Translations under genes and position numbers: made by a program
Part shown: positions 1 to 8,889 of the stretch, piece by piece
Numbering within the stretch: the first letter of the stretch is position 1
How the letters are laid out: every line of letters begins with the position of its first letter
The notes under the pieces: model-generated
What the model was told of the DNA's origin: nothing
The model's input: the letters and a program-made list of their open reading frames with translations, nothing else
Databases searched by the model: none
Assembly: GCF_039511225.1 (NCBI RefSeq)
Contig: NZ_CP154261.1
Span: 5,208,001 to 5,272,000 of the forward strand
Source of the DNA: Sphingobacterium multivorum
GTDB lineage: Bacteria > Bacteroidota > Bacteroidia > Sphingobacteriales > Sphingobacteriaceae
DNA: 64,000 nucleotides
Reading direction: 5' to 3'

Positions 1-898
1 TAAGCACTTCAGTCGATTTCAACTGCGAAGGCAGTACAATACTGACGAGTACACCGATAAAACATACGGCGAGCAAAAAGACAAAAGTACACAGGACAAA
101 GCGACCAAATTCGGCCTGTAAAGGCATACGGTAATACTGACCAAAACCCCAATATAAAACCAGAATACCAACAGACATCAAAACATAAGGTAATATCTTA
201 ACAAGAATAAGTCCAATCGGATTACCGATTTTACGTACAAGTTCTGGAAATGTATTACTTTCAAATTCGGAGGAAAAAGACAAAGCCAAACCTAAGAGCA
301 AGACCTGCTGCAGCACGGTAATTAGCACTCCCGGCAGCATAAAATACAGGTAATTTCCACTTCGGATATTTTGCTTAACAAAAGTTGTCTTAAAAGGTTC
401 GTACTGCTGTGCAGCAATCTTTGCGGGAACACCACGTTTCATTTGCGCCTGAATCTGTATGCCCGCTTTCAACGTCGAGGCACAAACATTAACAGCCATC
501 ATGGCGGTATTGGAGGTCAATGTATTGGCACCATCTACGAAAACAGTCATTTCGGGCAAACGTCCCTGTTGTACTCCAGATGCAAAACCCTTGGGAATAT
601 GCACAATCGTTGTTGCCTCATATTGCATGGCAATATCTTTTGAATCAAATAAGGACGGTAATACACGGGCAACGTCAATACTCTCATTATCGGAAAGCAT
701 ATCAATAAATGAACTGCTTAAGGGGCTATTATCCTCATCAACCACAACGATCGGCATCTGCGTTACCTTACCTTGTTGATAAACGTGTCCCACCAAGACA
801 CCGTATAATACCGGCGCCCCTAGAAAAAGCATCAATAGCACTTTATTATTGAAAAAGAGCTTAAACTCCCGTTGGATCAATTCTAAAAATTTTTTCAC
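1..898 (-). CDS. ABC-2 type transporter permease (partial, C-terminus off the left edge)
   Basis: The minus-strand frame beginning with GTG at 898 reads VKKFLELIQREFKLFFNN and stays open to base 1. It starts with the cytosolic helix and first membrane segment typical of ABC-2 permeases of the YhhJ/YbhR type. A long extracytoplasmic region follows (including MPIVVVDEDNSPLS), then several hydrophobic segments near the left edge. Such permeases form the inner-membrane pore of a drug or lipid exporter and pair with an ATPase, a periplasmic adaptor and TolC. The gene starts 11 bases after the stop of the adaptor gene, so it belongs to the same operon. A TTG two codons upstream is an alternative start. 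No ATPase gene is visible; it may lie to the left or be fused elsewhere. Confidence 0.85.
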   Translation of the reverse strand, partial: MKKFLELIQREFKLFFNNKVLLMLFLGAPVLYGVLVGHVYQQGKVTQMPIVVVDEDNSPLSSSFIDMLSDNESIDVARVLPSLFDSKDIAMQYEATTIVHIPKGFASGVQQGRLPEMTVFVDGANTLTSNTAMMAVNVCASTLKAGIQIQAQMKRGVPAKIAAQQYEPFKTTFVKQNIRSGNYLYFMLPGVLITVLQQVLLLGLALSFSSEFESNTFPELVRKIGNPIGLILVKILPYVLMSVGILVLYWGFGQYYRMPLQAEFGRFVLCTFVFLLAVCFIGVLVSIVLPSQLKSTEVL

Positions 899-909
899 AG
901 TCAAGCTCT

Positions 910-1866
910 TTAATTCGCATGGAGAACCACAAGCGTTTTTGTTAACAAATCTTTGCTACCGGCAGCATCTTCAGGGATAACCTTCAATTCAAATACAGCC
1001 TGTTGCGGATCGAAATCAGGATAAGCTGAGGCGATGCTTGCATACGAATTTAAGGCTTTAATACTAATCACCTTCGCTTTAACCTTTTTATGATTCAAGT
1101 AAGGAATTTCTACTTCCACGGCCTCTCCTTTTTGAAGTTTTCCCATTTTATTTTCGGGCAATGTGAATCTAAAATAGGTCGATCGATCGAGGAAACCATT
1201 TATAATGGGATAACCAGCCATCGCCAATTCACCGACTTTCAGATTAATCGTCTCCACACTCATGTCCTGTGGAGCAATGACATATTTCTCCTGCGCAGCA
1301 ACATTGACTTCAGAGATCGCTCCAAGTGCACGTTCTTTTTGCCCCAAGGCCATAATCTGCTGTTCCTGTCTAGCCCCACCCCTTGCTTCAGCTAATTCAG
1401 CCTGTGCTGCAAGATATTGATTTTTGGCTCCCTGATATTTGGCGTAGGTCTCGTCGTACTTTTGTTGTGGAATAAGACTGTCCTGCAGAAGGGCATCCAA
1501 CCGACCTATAGATTTTTTCGCAAATTCATATTGTTCCTTAAGTCCATCTACCTTCGCCTGCAATTGCACGAGTTGTCCTTTTGTAGCGCCCCGGACTGCC
1601 ATGTTATATTGTGCATCAGCAGACTGTAGTGCCCCTTTTGCCTGTTCTTCTTTAGCATCCACTTCGGGAATACTCAAAATAGCCAAGGTATCACCCGCAT
1701 GCACAAAGTCCCCTTCTTCAACCAGAAGCTTCGCAATTTTTCCCGGGACCTTTGTCACGACCGTCACTTGCTCACGCTCCACCTTACCTTCAATAGGCTT
1801 CTCTTTCACTTGATTTGTACAAGAAACAAAAATAAACAGCGATAATATCCCATATAAATTCTTCAT
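910..1866 (-). CDS. HlyD-family membrane fusion lipoprotein (efflux adaptor)
   Basis: This is a 318-residue periplasmic adaptor linking an inner-membrane exporter to TolC. The start chosen is ATG at 1866, one base after the TolC stop. It gives a lipoprotein signal (MKNLYGILSLFIFVSC, lipobox Cys16), while the longer reading from 2007 lies inside the TolC gene and has no signal. After the signal comes a biotinyl-lipoyl-like half (VPGKIAKLLVEEGDFVHAGD), a long helical hairpin at about residues 75-180, the second lipoyl half, and a beta-barrel domain (VEVEIPYLNHKKVKAKVISI). The order is that of HlyD/EmrA adaptors. It sits second in a TolC, adaptor, permease operon. The substrate cannot be read from the sequence. 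Confidence 0.9.
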   Translation of the reverse strand: MKNLYGILSLFIFVSCTNQVKEKPIEGKVEREQVTVVTKVPGKIAKLLVEEGDFVHAGDTLAILSIPEVDAKEEQAKGALQSADAQYNMAVRGATKGQLVQLQAKVDGLKEQYEFAKKSIGRLDALLQDSLIPQQKYDETYAKYQGAKNQYLAAQAELAEARGGARQEQQIMALGQKERALGAISEVNVAAQEKYVIAPQDMSVETINLKVGELAMAGYPIINGFLDRSTYFRFTLPENKMGKLQKGEAVEVEIPYLNHKKVKAKVISIKALNSYASIASAYPDFDPQQAVFELKVIPEDAAGSKDLLTKTLVVLHAN

Positions 1867-1867
1867 G

Positions 1868-3271
1868 TTACTCATGTATAGTTTGTAATAATTTTCCTGA
1901 TGTATGTAGTAATTCGACCGCAGCAGTACGTTGCTGCAATACATTGTTAAAATAACCCAAATTAACTTTGTACCAATCGTTTTCAGCAGCCAATAACTCC
2001 GTAACATCTATTAAGCCGGCTTGATACTGTTTAACAGCCATAGAAAGGTTATTTTCGGCAACTTTCAACTGCTGTTCCCCTACTTTCAACTTTTGGTTGC
2101 CAGTCGTATAGGTGACTGTATTCTTGCTCAATAATAGATTTAACTTTTCCTGCGTATCTTCCCGCTTGGTTGTATTGATATGTTGATCGAGTTTGACTTG
2201 CTTAATCTTATTGTGATGTTCCCCACCAGTATAGAGATCCCATTTAACCCCTACGCCGACCATGACATTTGGACTTCCCTTGATGGAATTAAGTGGCAAA
2301 TTGACTGTACCAAACAGGGGTTGGTCTTTCACCGTGAGTTTGGAATTGAAGACATTCAGATAGTTTGCAGATCCAAAGGCAAAGACAGCAGGAAGAGCTC
2401 CCCCCTTCTCTTTTTTATACAGATATTCATACGCTTTTGAAGAAGCATCTAGTGCTTTCAATTCGGATCTTTGTTCGACATCACGTGGTAGCTCTGACAA
2501 AAATATAGGTTTAAGTCCATAATGAATTCCACCAACCTCCTGAAAAGACACGCCTGTTTCTTGTTCGATCTTTTGGCACAACAAATCCCGATTGCCAGAA
2601 AGTTCTACCTTTTTCTCTTCCAATTCCAGTAATGCCAATTTCAATTTATCTCGATCATAAGGTATTGCAAGTCCATTTTGAATTGCTTTATTCACCTTTT
2701 CCTGCTCTTTCTTTAATCGCTTTTCAGAATCTACAATTAATTTATCCACCTCATCCAACAGCATCAACTGATCAAAAGATGCTATAATATCCTTTGAGAG
2801 TGTCTCTCGACTGGCCGATTCTAAATATTGTTGAGCCGCAGCTTTCTCCTGCAATGCTTTTATTCCATTCGGAATCTGTAATCCGGAAAAGATAATCTGC
2901 TTTACAGACACTCCCGCATAAGCAGCTTGCCCATGCATACTAAATCCTGTTGCTCCTTCAAACAGGCCTAGGTTCAACAAAGGAATATTAACTGTAGGAA
3001 TATCAATACTCCCATTGCTATGTACATAACCGTATAGCCCGAGTGCGGAGACGTGCGGCAACCGATTTGCTTTAACACCATCAGCTTCCAGACGTGCTTT
3101 ATCGACTTCGTAAGCCTTCAATTTCAATTCTTTATTTGTCTGAAAGGCTTTTTGAATAATGTCTTTTACCGATGGGTCAATCAATGATTGCGCATGTAGT
3201 TTGTTTATAAACATAACCGACGCCAAAGTCAACAAACCCAGGCATAACCTCTTATTCATCATATGATTCAT
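1868..3271 (-). CDS. TolC-like outer membrane efflux protein
   Basis: The 467-residue product has a signal peptide (residues 1 to about 28, ending in LHAQ). It has the two-fold repeated helical and strand layout of outer membrane efflux proteins, rich in long amphipathic helices with an AVKQYQAGLIDVTELLAAEN stretch near the C-terminus that is typical of the family. It would form the outer-membrane duct for the adaptor and permease encoded just downstream. It is the first gene of the operon. ATG codons at residues 4 and 5 are possible alternative starts and would keep the signal peptide. Length is normal for the family. Confidence 0.9.
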   Translation of the reverse strand: MNHMMNKRLCLGLLTLASVMFINKLHAQSLIDPSVKDIIQKAFQTNKELKLKAYEVDKARLEADGVKANRLPHVSALGLYGYVHSNGSIDIPTVNIPLLNLGLFEGATGFSMHGQAAYAGVSVKQIIFSGLQIPNGIKALQEKAAAQQYLESASRETLSKDIIASFDQLMLLDEVDKLIVDSEKRLKKEQEKVNKAIQNGLAIPYDRDKLKLALLELEEKKVELSGNRDLLCQKIEQETGVSFQEVGGIHYGLKPIFLSELPRDVEQRSELKALDASSKAYEYLYKKEKGGALPAVFAFGSANYLNVFNSKLTVKDQPLFGTVNLPLNSIKGSPNVMVGVGVKWDLYTGGEHHNKIKQVKLDQHINTTKREDTQEKLNLLLSKNTVTYTTGNQKLKVGEQQLKVAENNLSMAVKQYQAGLIDVTELLAAENDWYKVNLGYFNNVLQQRTAAVELLHTSGKLLQTIHE

Positions 3272-3625
3272 TTATTCTTATAAAAATAGGACAACAACCG
3301 CCTCTTTTATCTGTTTAACAGTAAATCTTACGGTATGTTTGACTTCTGACTCTTTTTATTACGACCTATCTTTCCAAGGGGCAATAATAATCGTTACTAC
3401 TGTCCTCATGGCATGAAGGGGCGGTCCTCCTCCTAATGGCGTTTTCCAAGATACGAAAAAGGAATTCATCTCAATCGAAGGAATCCTGTATTAATTTTCA
3501 TTTTTGCTAATTAATAAGTTATCTTTGGAGATCGAATTGAAATTTTGGTAATTAAGTCTACCACTTTATTCGATAATAATAAAAACAAGTTTTTACCCTA
3601 ACCCACTGCTTCCACGCAGAAAACT
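3272..3625. other. 354-bp divergent intergenic region
   Basis: This gap lies between the divergent tolC-like and tatD genes and should hold both promoters. On the plus strand a TATCTTTG box lies at 3520-3527, about 98 bases before the tatD start. No convincing minus-strand TAnnTTTG box was found for the efflux operon. A short imperfect dyad (CCTCATGGCATGAAGG) lies near 3404-3419. No ORF or RNA gene was recognised. Confidence 0.5.
3501..3527 (+). promoter_or_regulatory. candidate Bacteroidota promoter for tatD
   Basis: TTTTTG at 3501-3506 and TATCTTTG at 3520-3527 match the -33 and -7 elements of the Bacteroidota primary sigma factor. The 13-base spacing is shorter than usual, so the -7 box is the stronger part of the call. 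Confidence 0.4.
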
Positions 3626-4393
3626 ATGTTGCTTACAGATACACATACACACATTTATTACCATGCAGGAACCGAAAAACTGCAAGAACATCTACAACGT
3701 TGCTTTGATAATGGCATACAACGCCTTTTTTTGCCGAATGTGAATAGCGCTTCCATAAAACCTGTATTTGATACCGTAGCAGCTTATCCAGACCATTGTT
3801 TTCCCATGCTTGGATTACATCCCTGCGACGTAAAGGAAAACTATGTGGAAGAGTTAGAAACCATCCGAAAGAGCTTGGAAACACACAAAGTCCATGCCAT
3901 AGGTGAGATCGGGCTGGATCTTTATTGGGATAAAAGCACGCTTGAAATTCAAAAAGATGCCTTTCGAACTCAGGTTCAATGGGCTAAAGAATTAAATTTA
4001 CCAATCGATATCCATTGCCGGGAAGCCTTTACTGAATTGTTCGAATTATTGGAAGAACTCCACGACGACAGACTGTTTGGCGTTCTGCACTGCTTTACGG
4101 GCAGCCTGGAGCAGGCCCATCAGGCGATCGATTTAGGATTCGCCCTTGGTATTGGCGGAGTCGTTACCTTTAAAAAAGCGGGCTTAGATCAAGTGGTTAA
4201 AGAAATAGACTTGAAGCATATCGTTCTTGAGACCGATGCACCCTATCTGGCACCTGTCCCTTTCCGCGGTAAAGAAAATGAGAGCAGCTATTTGGTTTAC
4301 GTCGCTCAAAAAGTAGCTGACCTGCATCAGATTTCCGTCGAGAAGGTAGCCGAAATCACAACAGAAAATTCAAAACGTATATTTGGTATATAA
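3626..4393 (+). CDS. TatD-family metal-dependent hydrolase / DNase
   Basis: The 255-residue protein has the amidohydrolase-fold metal motifs of the TatD family. These are HxH at His7/His9 (TDTHTHIYY), the conserved GEIGLD segment, IDIHCREAF, LHCFTGS, and the late aspartate in LETDAPYLAPVPFRGKENES. TatD proteins are two-metal 3'-5' exonucleases acting on DNA and RNA; some members act on D-aminoacyl-tRNA. Length is normal. It lies 12 bases upstream of the asparaginase gene on the same strand, so the two are probably cotranscribed, although no functional link is obvious. Confidence 0.93.
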   Translation: MLLTDTHTHIYYHAGTEKLQEHLQRCFDNGIQRLFLPNVNSASIKPVFDTVAAYPDHCFPMLGLHPCDVKENYVEELETIRKSLETHKVHAIGEIGLDLYWDKSTLEIQKDAFRTQVQWAKELNLPIDIHCREAFTELFELLEELHDDRLFGVLHCFTGSLEQAHQAIDLGFALGIGGVVTFKKAGLDQVVKEIDLKHIVLETDAPYLAPVPFRGKENESSYLVYVAQKVADLHQISVEKVAEITTENSKRIFGI

Positions 4394-4405
4394 TTTCAAA
4401 ACTCA

Positions 4406-5425
4406 ATGCATAATATCTTTATTATCTACACAGGTGGGACCATTGGAATGGTTAAAGATGAAACAGGAACATTCGTTCCTTTCGACTTTGAATTGATCAA
4501 ACGTAATCTCCCTGATTTAAGTCGCTTAGACTATAAGCTGACCGTGCACTCTTTCGAACCTATTATCGATTCATCCAACATGAAGCCTGAAATATGGATT
4601 GAAATGGCACAAATTATTAAGGATAACTATGCGAATTACGACGGTTTTGTTATTCTACATGGTTCCGATACAATGGCTTTTACGGCCTCCGTACTGAGCT
4701 TTATGTTGGAAGGACTTCAAAAACCGGTCATTTTATCCGGCTCTCAGCTACCTATCGGTGAGATCCGAACGGACGCCAGGGAAAATATGATGACAGCGTT
4801 GGAAATCGCTTCGGCGAAGCAGGATGGCATCTCCATTATCCAAGAGGTATGTATTCTTTTCGACAATAAATTATTCCGCGGCAATCGCTCATTTAAATAC
4901 AATTCGGCCAAATTTGAGGCCTTTAGATCGCCAAACTATCCCGTATTGGTCGAAGCTGGGATTCACCTTAAATACAATACAGATGCTTTATTAAATAATA
5001 TTGATAAAGAATTTATCCTACATACCAAACTGGACAACAGGGTAGCTGTATTAAAATTATTTCCGGGAATCTCTGCGCAAACTATCAAAGCAGTCCTGGA
5101 TTCCGATGTCCGCTCCATAGTTATGGAAACATTCGGATCGGGCAATACAACCACCGACACTTGGTTTCTGGATCTATTGAAGGAAGCCATTGAACAAGGT
5201 AAAAATATCCTCAACATTTCACAATGTAAAGTAGGGTCTGTTGAATTAGGTCGTTATGAGACTTCACAAGGACTTAAATCTATCGGCGTGCTCAATGGCT
5301 ACGACCTTACATTTGAAGCGGCAGTAACTAAATTGATGTATCTTCAAGGTGAGTTAGAAGATCAAAAAGAAGTCGCCTATTGGATTGAAAAGGATATTCG
5401 TGGTGAATTGACAATCAATGACTAA
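4406..5425 (+). CDS. ansA: Type I (cytosolic) L-asparaginase
   Basis: This 339-residue enzyme hydrolyses L-asparagine to aspartate and ammonia. The first catalytic threonine is in YTGGTIGM (Thr12). The second motif reads HGSDTM at residues 85-90, with Ser87 at the position usually held by threonine. IRTDARENMM and the C-terminal VLNGYDLTFEAAVTKLMYL are also typical. There is no signal peptide, so it is the cytosolic type. It follows tatD closely and ends at a strong hairpin terminator shared with folC. The Thr-to-Ser change is conservative and may be a lineage trait. Confidence 0.93.
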   Translation: MHNIFIIYTGGTIGMVKDETGTFVPFDFELIKRNLPDLSRLDYKLTVHSFEPIIDSSNMKPEIWIEMAQIIKDNYANYDGFVILHGSDTMAFTASVLSFMLEGLQKPVILSGSQLPIGEIRTDARENMMTALEIASAKQDGISIIQEVCILFDNKLFRGNRSFKYNSAKFEAFRSPNYPVLVEAGIHLKYNTDALLNNIDKEFILHTKLDNRVAVLKLFPGISAQTIKAVLDSDVRSIVMETFGSGNTTTDTWFLDLLKEAIEQGKNILNISQCKVGSVELGRYETSQGLKSIGVLNGYDLTFEAAVTKLMYLQGELEDQKEVAYWIEKDIRGELTIND

Positions 5426-5447
5426 TGACCAACGATACAAAAGTATA

Positions 5448-5480
5448 AAAAGGGAGCTGCACGTCATGCAGCTCCCTTTT
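5448..5480. terminator. Bidirectional rho-independent terminator between ansA and folC
   Basis: AAAAGGGAGCTGC (5448-5460) pairs perfectly with GCAGCTCCCTTTT (5468-5480) around a 7-base loop. A/T tracts on both sides let it serve the convergent ansA (plus) and folC (minus) transcripts. Confidence 0.9.
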
Positions 5481-5538
5481 TATGATCAATTTCTATGAAT
5501 TCCTCCCGCAGATTTATTTGCGAGAAAAGGTGATATTC

Positions 5539-6843
5539 CTATTCATGCGTCAAACTAGCCAGCACTTCCGCAACAACAAAATTGCTTCCGCCAACAAAAA
5601 TTAGGTTACCTTGCTGATACGCCTCTTTTGCTGCATCAAACGCGGCTTCCACGGATGGATAATCGAGTCCAACTAGACCAAATTCCAAAGCTTCTTTCCG
5701 CAACTCATCCGCTGGCATTGCACGCGGCATATCCGGAGCGGAGAAATAGTAGGTCGCATCTTTCGGTAGATAAGGCAACATATGGGATAAATCCTTATCA
5801 CGCATTGCCCCTATCACAAAGTGCAATTTATCATAAACTGTTGTCGCCAAATTTTTGAGCACTTCATGAATTCCGTCCTCGTTATGCCCTGTATCACAGA
5901 TGATAAATGGATCCTTAGACAATTGTTGCCACCGCCCTTGAATTCCTGTACTTGCTTGCACGTTTTTCACCGCGTGATGAATATGTTGATCACTGATCTC
6001 AAAGCCCAGTTGACGCAACTCATCCACAGCTAATAACACGCCGGCAAGATTTTTCACCTGATAAGAGCCTTTAAGATCGAGCTGATATGTTGCTTGTTGA
6101 CCGCTAGGATCAATGGCCTGCACCGTTAAATAATCTTGATCGACGGCCAGCATCTTGGTCTCATACTTGTCAGAAGCGAATTGTATCGGTGCATGCTCGA
6201 TTGCTGCTTTATCCACAAACACAGCAGCCGTTTCTTCGGCATATTCCGAAATAACGACAGGAGTATCTCTTTTGATAATTCCCGCCTTCTCCGCAGCAAT
6301 TTCTGCCAGTGTATTACCGAGAAGATTCATGTGATCAAAACCGATATTGGTAATTACGGACAGCAAAGGCTGAATAATATTGGTGCTATCCAAACGCCCG
6401 CCAAGGCCGACTTCAATGACAGCGATATCAACCTTATTCTTCTCGAAATAATCAAAAGCCATGGCTACAGTAATTTCGAAAAAGGATGGACTGACTTCTT
6501 CTATAAGCTCGCGATGGGTATTGACAAAATCGACAACAAATTCTTGCTCACATAACTTTCCATTGACACGAATACGTTCTCTGAAATCCAGTAAATGTGG
6601 TGAAGTATAGAGGCCGGTCTTATAGCCTGCTTCGGCCAAAATAGCGGCCAACATATGGGAGGTAGATCCCTTTCCGTTTGTGCCAGCAATATGTAACGTT
6701 TTGAATTTTCGCTGTGGGTTGTCCAACGCAGCGCAAAGTTTGATGGTATTGTCAAGGTCTTTTTTGAAGGCAGAGGCGCCATCCCTTGTAAACATAGGCA
6801 ATCGAGTATACAGATACTCGATTGCCTCATTATAAGCATTCAT
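5539..6843 (-). CDS. folC: Bifunctional dihydrofolate / folylpolyglutamate synthase
   Basis: The 434-residue Mur-ligase-family enzyme adds glutamate to dihydropteroate and folates using ATP. The P-loop is HIAGTNGKGST at residues 51-61. It is followed by YTSPHLLDFRERIRVNG, VIEVGLGGRLDSTN and the C-terminal-domain ICDTGHNEDG. The length matches FolC. It is the last gene of the run starting with the TPR gene and begins 11 bases after the tonB stop, so it probably shares that transcript. A metabolic gene at the end of an envelope operon is not obviously functional linkage. Confidence 0.95.
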   Translation of the reverse strand: MNAYNEAIEYLYTRLPMFTRDGASAFKKDLDNTIKLCAALDNPQRKFKTLHIAGTNGKGSTSHMLAAILAEAGYKTGLYTSPHLLDFRERIRVNGKLCEQEFVVDFVNTHRELIEEVSPSFFEITVAMAFDYFEKNKVDIAVIEVGLGGRLDSTNIIQPLLSVITNIGFDHMNLLGNTLAEIAAEKAGIIKRDTPVVISEYAEETAAVFVDKAAIEHAPIQFASDKYETKMLAVDQDYLTVQAIDPSGQQATYQLDLKGSYQVKNLAGVLLAVDELRQLGFEISDQHIHHAVKNVQASTGIQGRWQQLSKDPFIICDTGHNEDGIHEVLKNLATTVYDKLHFVIGAMRDKDLSHMLPYLPKDATYYFSAPDMPRAMPADELRKEALEFGLVGLDYPSVEAAFDAAKEAYQQGNLIFVGGSNFVVAEVLASLTHE

Positions 6844-6854
6844 GTGAATGATTT

Positions 6855-7682
6855 TTATCTTAATCTAAAATTGAACACAATCCGTCCCGTCTGTGAGTCG
6901 GGAGCATTCGGCAATTGGTTTAGCCTAGCGCCACGTACAGCGCGCTCACATTTCTCCAATAACGATGGATCGGTGATCGTCGTTCCTTTTACACCAGCAC
7001 GCGCATAGGTGATAACCCCTTGCTTATTGACTCTAAACTCCACAGCAACCTTTCCTGCTTGCTGTCCATTATCGTCGATACTTGGTCGTTGTGTAAAGCT
7101 TCGATTTTCAATAGACAACATCATGTTACCGTTTCCAGATCCCCCTTCGCCATAATTACTTGCTAAAGGATCACCTAGTTTGGACCCCTGATTTCCAGGT
7201 GTTGTCCCTGTACCATCACCAGCTCCTTTACCATTGTTTTTATTCCCTTTAAAAAGTGCTTTAGCGTTTGCCTGAGGAGCCACTTCTTTCACTTCTTTGG
7301 TGGTTTCAGGCGCCTTTGATACTACCTTTTTTTCAGTTTTTGTTACTGCAGGAGCATCTTCCAGATCCTGGGTAGCGACTGCCTTCTCCGCAACTTGCTG
7401 CGTTGGAGTTGGGGTAGGTGTTTCGACAGGATCGATACGGTCTGGGCGTTCATTATTCGCATTGGGATCTACAGAAGGTTCCTCAACGCTCATATAGTCA
7501 TCCCCCATACCTTCGGGTGATGTTCCATAATTAACGATCATTCCCCCCATTCCATATTCATCCGGAGCCTGTGCCTTAAAAACAACAAAAAAACCAATCA
7601 AGAGCAACGATGCCATGACTAGAGTCGATATCCCCAACGCTTTGGGGAAATTATTTTCTTCATGTTGAAGATGATATCTCAT
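6855..7682 (-). CDS. TonB-family energy transducer
   Basis: The 275-residue protein has a short cytoplasmic N-terminus, one membrane anchor at about residues 16-36 (ALGISTLVMASLLLIGFFVV), a Pro/Thr/Ala/Lys-rich linker, a Gly/Asn-rich segment at about 145-185, and a C-terminal TonB-type domain (VAVEFRVNKQGVITYARAGV to the end). It would couple the ExbB-ExbD proton channel to an outer-membrane partner. The genes for that channel are directly upstream, 58 bases away. Given the operon, the natural partner may be the barrel encoded at 10376-12118 rather than a general nutrient receptor; that is inference. A TolA-like role cannot be excluded. Confidence 0.88.
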   Translation of the reverse strand: MRYHLQHEENNFPKALGISTLVMASLLLIGFFVVFKAQAPDEYGMGGMIVNYGTSPEGMGDDYMSVEEPSVDPNANNERPDRIDPVETPTPTPTQQVAEKAVATQDLEDAPAVTKTEKKVVSKAPETTKEVKEVAPQANAKALFKGNKNNGKGAGDGTGTTPGNQGSKLGDPLASNYGEGGSGNGNMMLSIENRSFTQRPSIDDNGQQAGKVAVEFRVNKQGVITYARAGVKGTTITDPSLLEKCERAVRGARLNQLPNAPDSQTGRIVFNFRLR

Positions 7683-7740
7683 CGCATTAATCTCCTATAT
7701 TAACATATGAACAATAAACTTTCAAAAAGTTTAATTATTC

Positions 7741-8151
7741 TTACTTATCTTTTTTGGGTTCTGTTGCCAATACCACTTTAATCTTCAATCGATTCGCTAC
7801 ATCCATAACAGAAATAACATTTTGAATGGGAACCGTATTATCGACATAGAGCATAATTGTCACTTCCTCGCCTGCAGCCATTTGGGATTGAATTGCAGCC
7901 TCCAATCCTTCAATTGGAACGGGTGTTTTATCAATAAAATAGCCCAAATCTTTTGTAATCGATACCGTAACGGTCTTTTTAGCAACAGATTGTTCTCCCG
8001 CACTTGACTTTGGCAACAATAGCTTCACCACTTGCGGATTAGAAACTGCAGAAGCCAACAGGAAGAATAACATCAGGAAAAACATGATGTCATTCAGCGC
8101 TGAAGTATGTACTTCTGCAGATGGTTTATTTTTTCTACTTCGTAAGTTCAT
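7741..8151 (-). CDS. exbD: ExbD/TolR-family biopolymer transport protein
   Basis: The 136-residue protein has one membrane segment (about residues 19-37) containing the protonatable aspartate Asp21 in ALNDIMFFLMLFF, and a periplasmic domain ending TEPKKDK. This is the standard ExbD/TolR layout. Its start codon overlaps the exbB stop as TAATG, implying translational coupling and stoichiometric production of the motor subunits. Membership in ExbD versus TolR cannot be decided by eye. Confidence 0.93.
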   Translation of the reverse strand: MNLRSRKNKPSAEVHTSALNDIMFFLMLFFLLASAVSNPQVVKLLLPKSSAGEQSVAKKTVTVSITKDLGYFIDKTPVPIEGLEAAIQSQMAAGEEVTIMLYVDNTVPIQNVISVMDVANRLKIKVVLATEPKKDK

Positions 8152-8858
8152 TATCTTCCGGGTTCATCCAATAAATCAATAAATTCTACTGCATCCGTTT
8201 CCATCCGTAAAATCAATCGTTCCACCATCATATTCAGGATATGGTAGCCCAAATAAGCTAAGATACCCACCGCAAGACCTGATGCAGACGATACCATTTT
8301 TACATATAGTCCCCCAGATACAGAAGCAATATCAATACCACCAGCTAATTCAACGTCGTGGAAAATCTTAATTACTCCAAAGATCGTACCTACGAAACCA
8401 AGCATAGGGGCAATACCAGCAATAATACCCAAAATATTGATGTTCTTTTCTAACTTGGCAACTTCCAATTTACCCACGTTTTCGATCGCTCCTTCAATAT
8501 CTTTGATCGGTCTGCCGACACGCAACAAGCCTTTTTGCAACATACGTCCCAAAGCTGAGTTACTTGAACGAACTACAGCTAATGCCGAATCCAGATTCCC
8601 GGACAACACATTTGCCTTTACTTGTGACATTAAGCTGTTGTCATATTTTGCAGCACGACGAATCGTCAAATAACGCTCAAAAAAGATAACCAATCCAATA
8701 AAGAACAACAATAGGATTGGAACCATAATCCATCCCCCTTTGATCATCATATCGATCAAACTCATGTTTTCTGTAGGCGCAGCAGCAGGTAATGGTTGTT
8801 GTGCAGCTTGATTAAACGAATCCACAGCAGCCCGTGCTGTATCTTGTACTAATGACAT
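8151..8858 (-). CDS. exbB: MotA/TolQ/ExbB-family proton channel subunit
   Basis: The 235-residue protein has three membrane segments at about residues 41-62, 141-165 and 185-210. The second carries the conserved PMLGFVGTIFGVIKIF pattern and the third VSSASGLAVGILAYLGYHI. ExbB/TolQ proteins form the pentameric channel around the ExbD/TolR dimer and convert proton flow to force on TonB/TolA. The N-terminal 35 residues are a Gln/Ala/Pro-rich extension. It is 31 bases downstream of the SPOR gene and overlaps exbD by one base. Confidence 0.95.
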   Translation of the reverse strand: MSLVQDTARAAVDSFNQAAQQPLPAAAPTENMSLIDMMIKGGWIMVPILLLFFIGLVIFFERYLTIRRAAKYDNSLMSQVKANVLSGNLDSALAVVRSSNSALGRMLQKGLLRVGRPIKDIEGAIENVGKLEVAKLEKNINILGIIAGIAPMLGFVGTIFGVIKIFHDVELAGGIDIASVSGGLYVKMVSSASGLAVGILAYLGYHILNMMVERLILRMETDAVEFIDLLDEPGR

Positions 8859-8889
8859 AATTATTAATAGTTTTATATAGTTTTAACTT

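Noticed and set aside
371..779. Overlapping plus-strand frames of 62-106 codons at the left end
   Set aside because: They are antisense shadows of the ABC-2 permease gene, which reads continuously on the minus strand with membrane segments.
1867..2007. Longer start for the HlyD-like gene
   Set aside because: The extra 47 codons lie inside the TolC gene and remove the lipoprotein signal, while ATG at 1866 directly after the TolC stop gives a clean lipobox.
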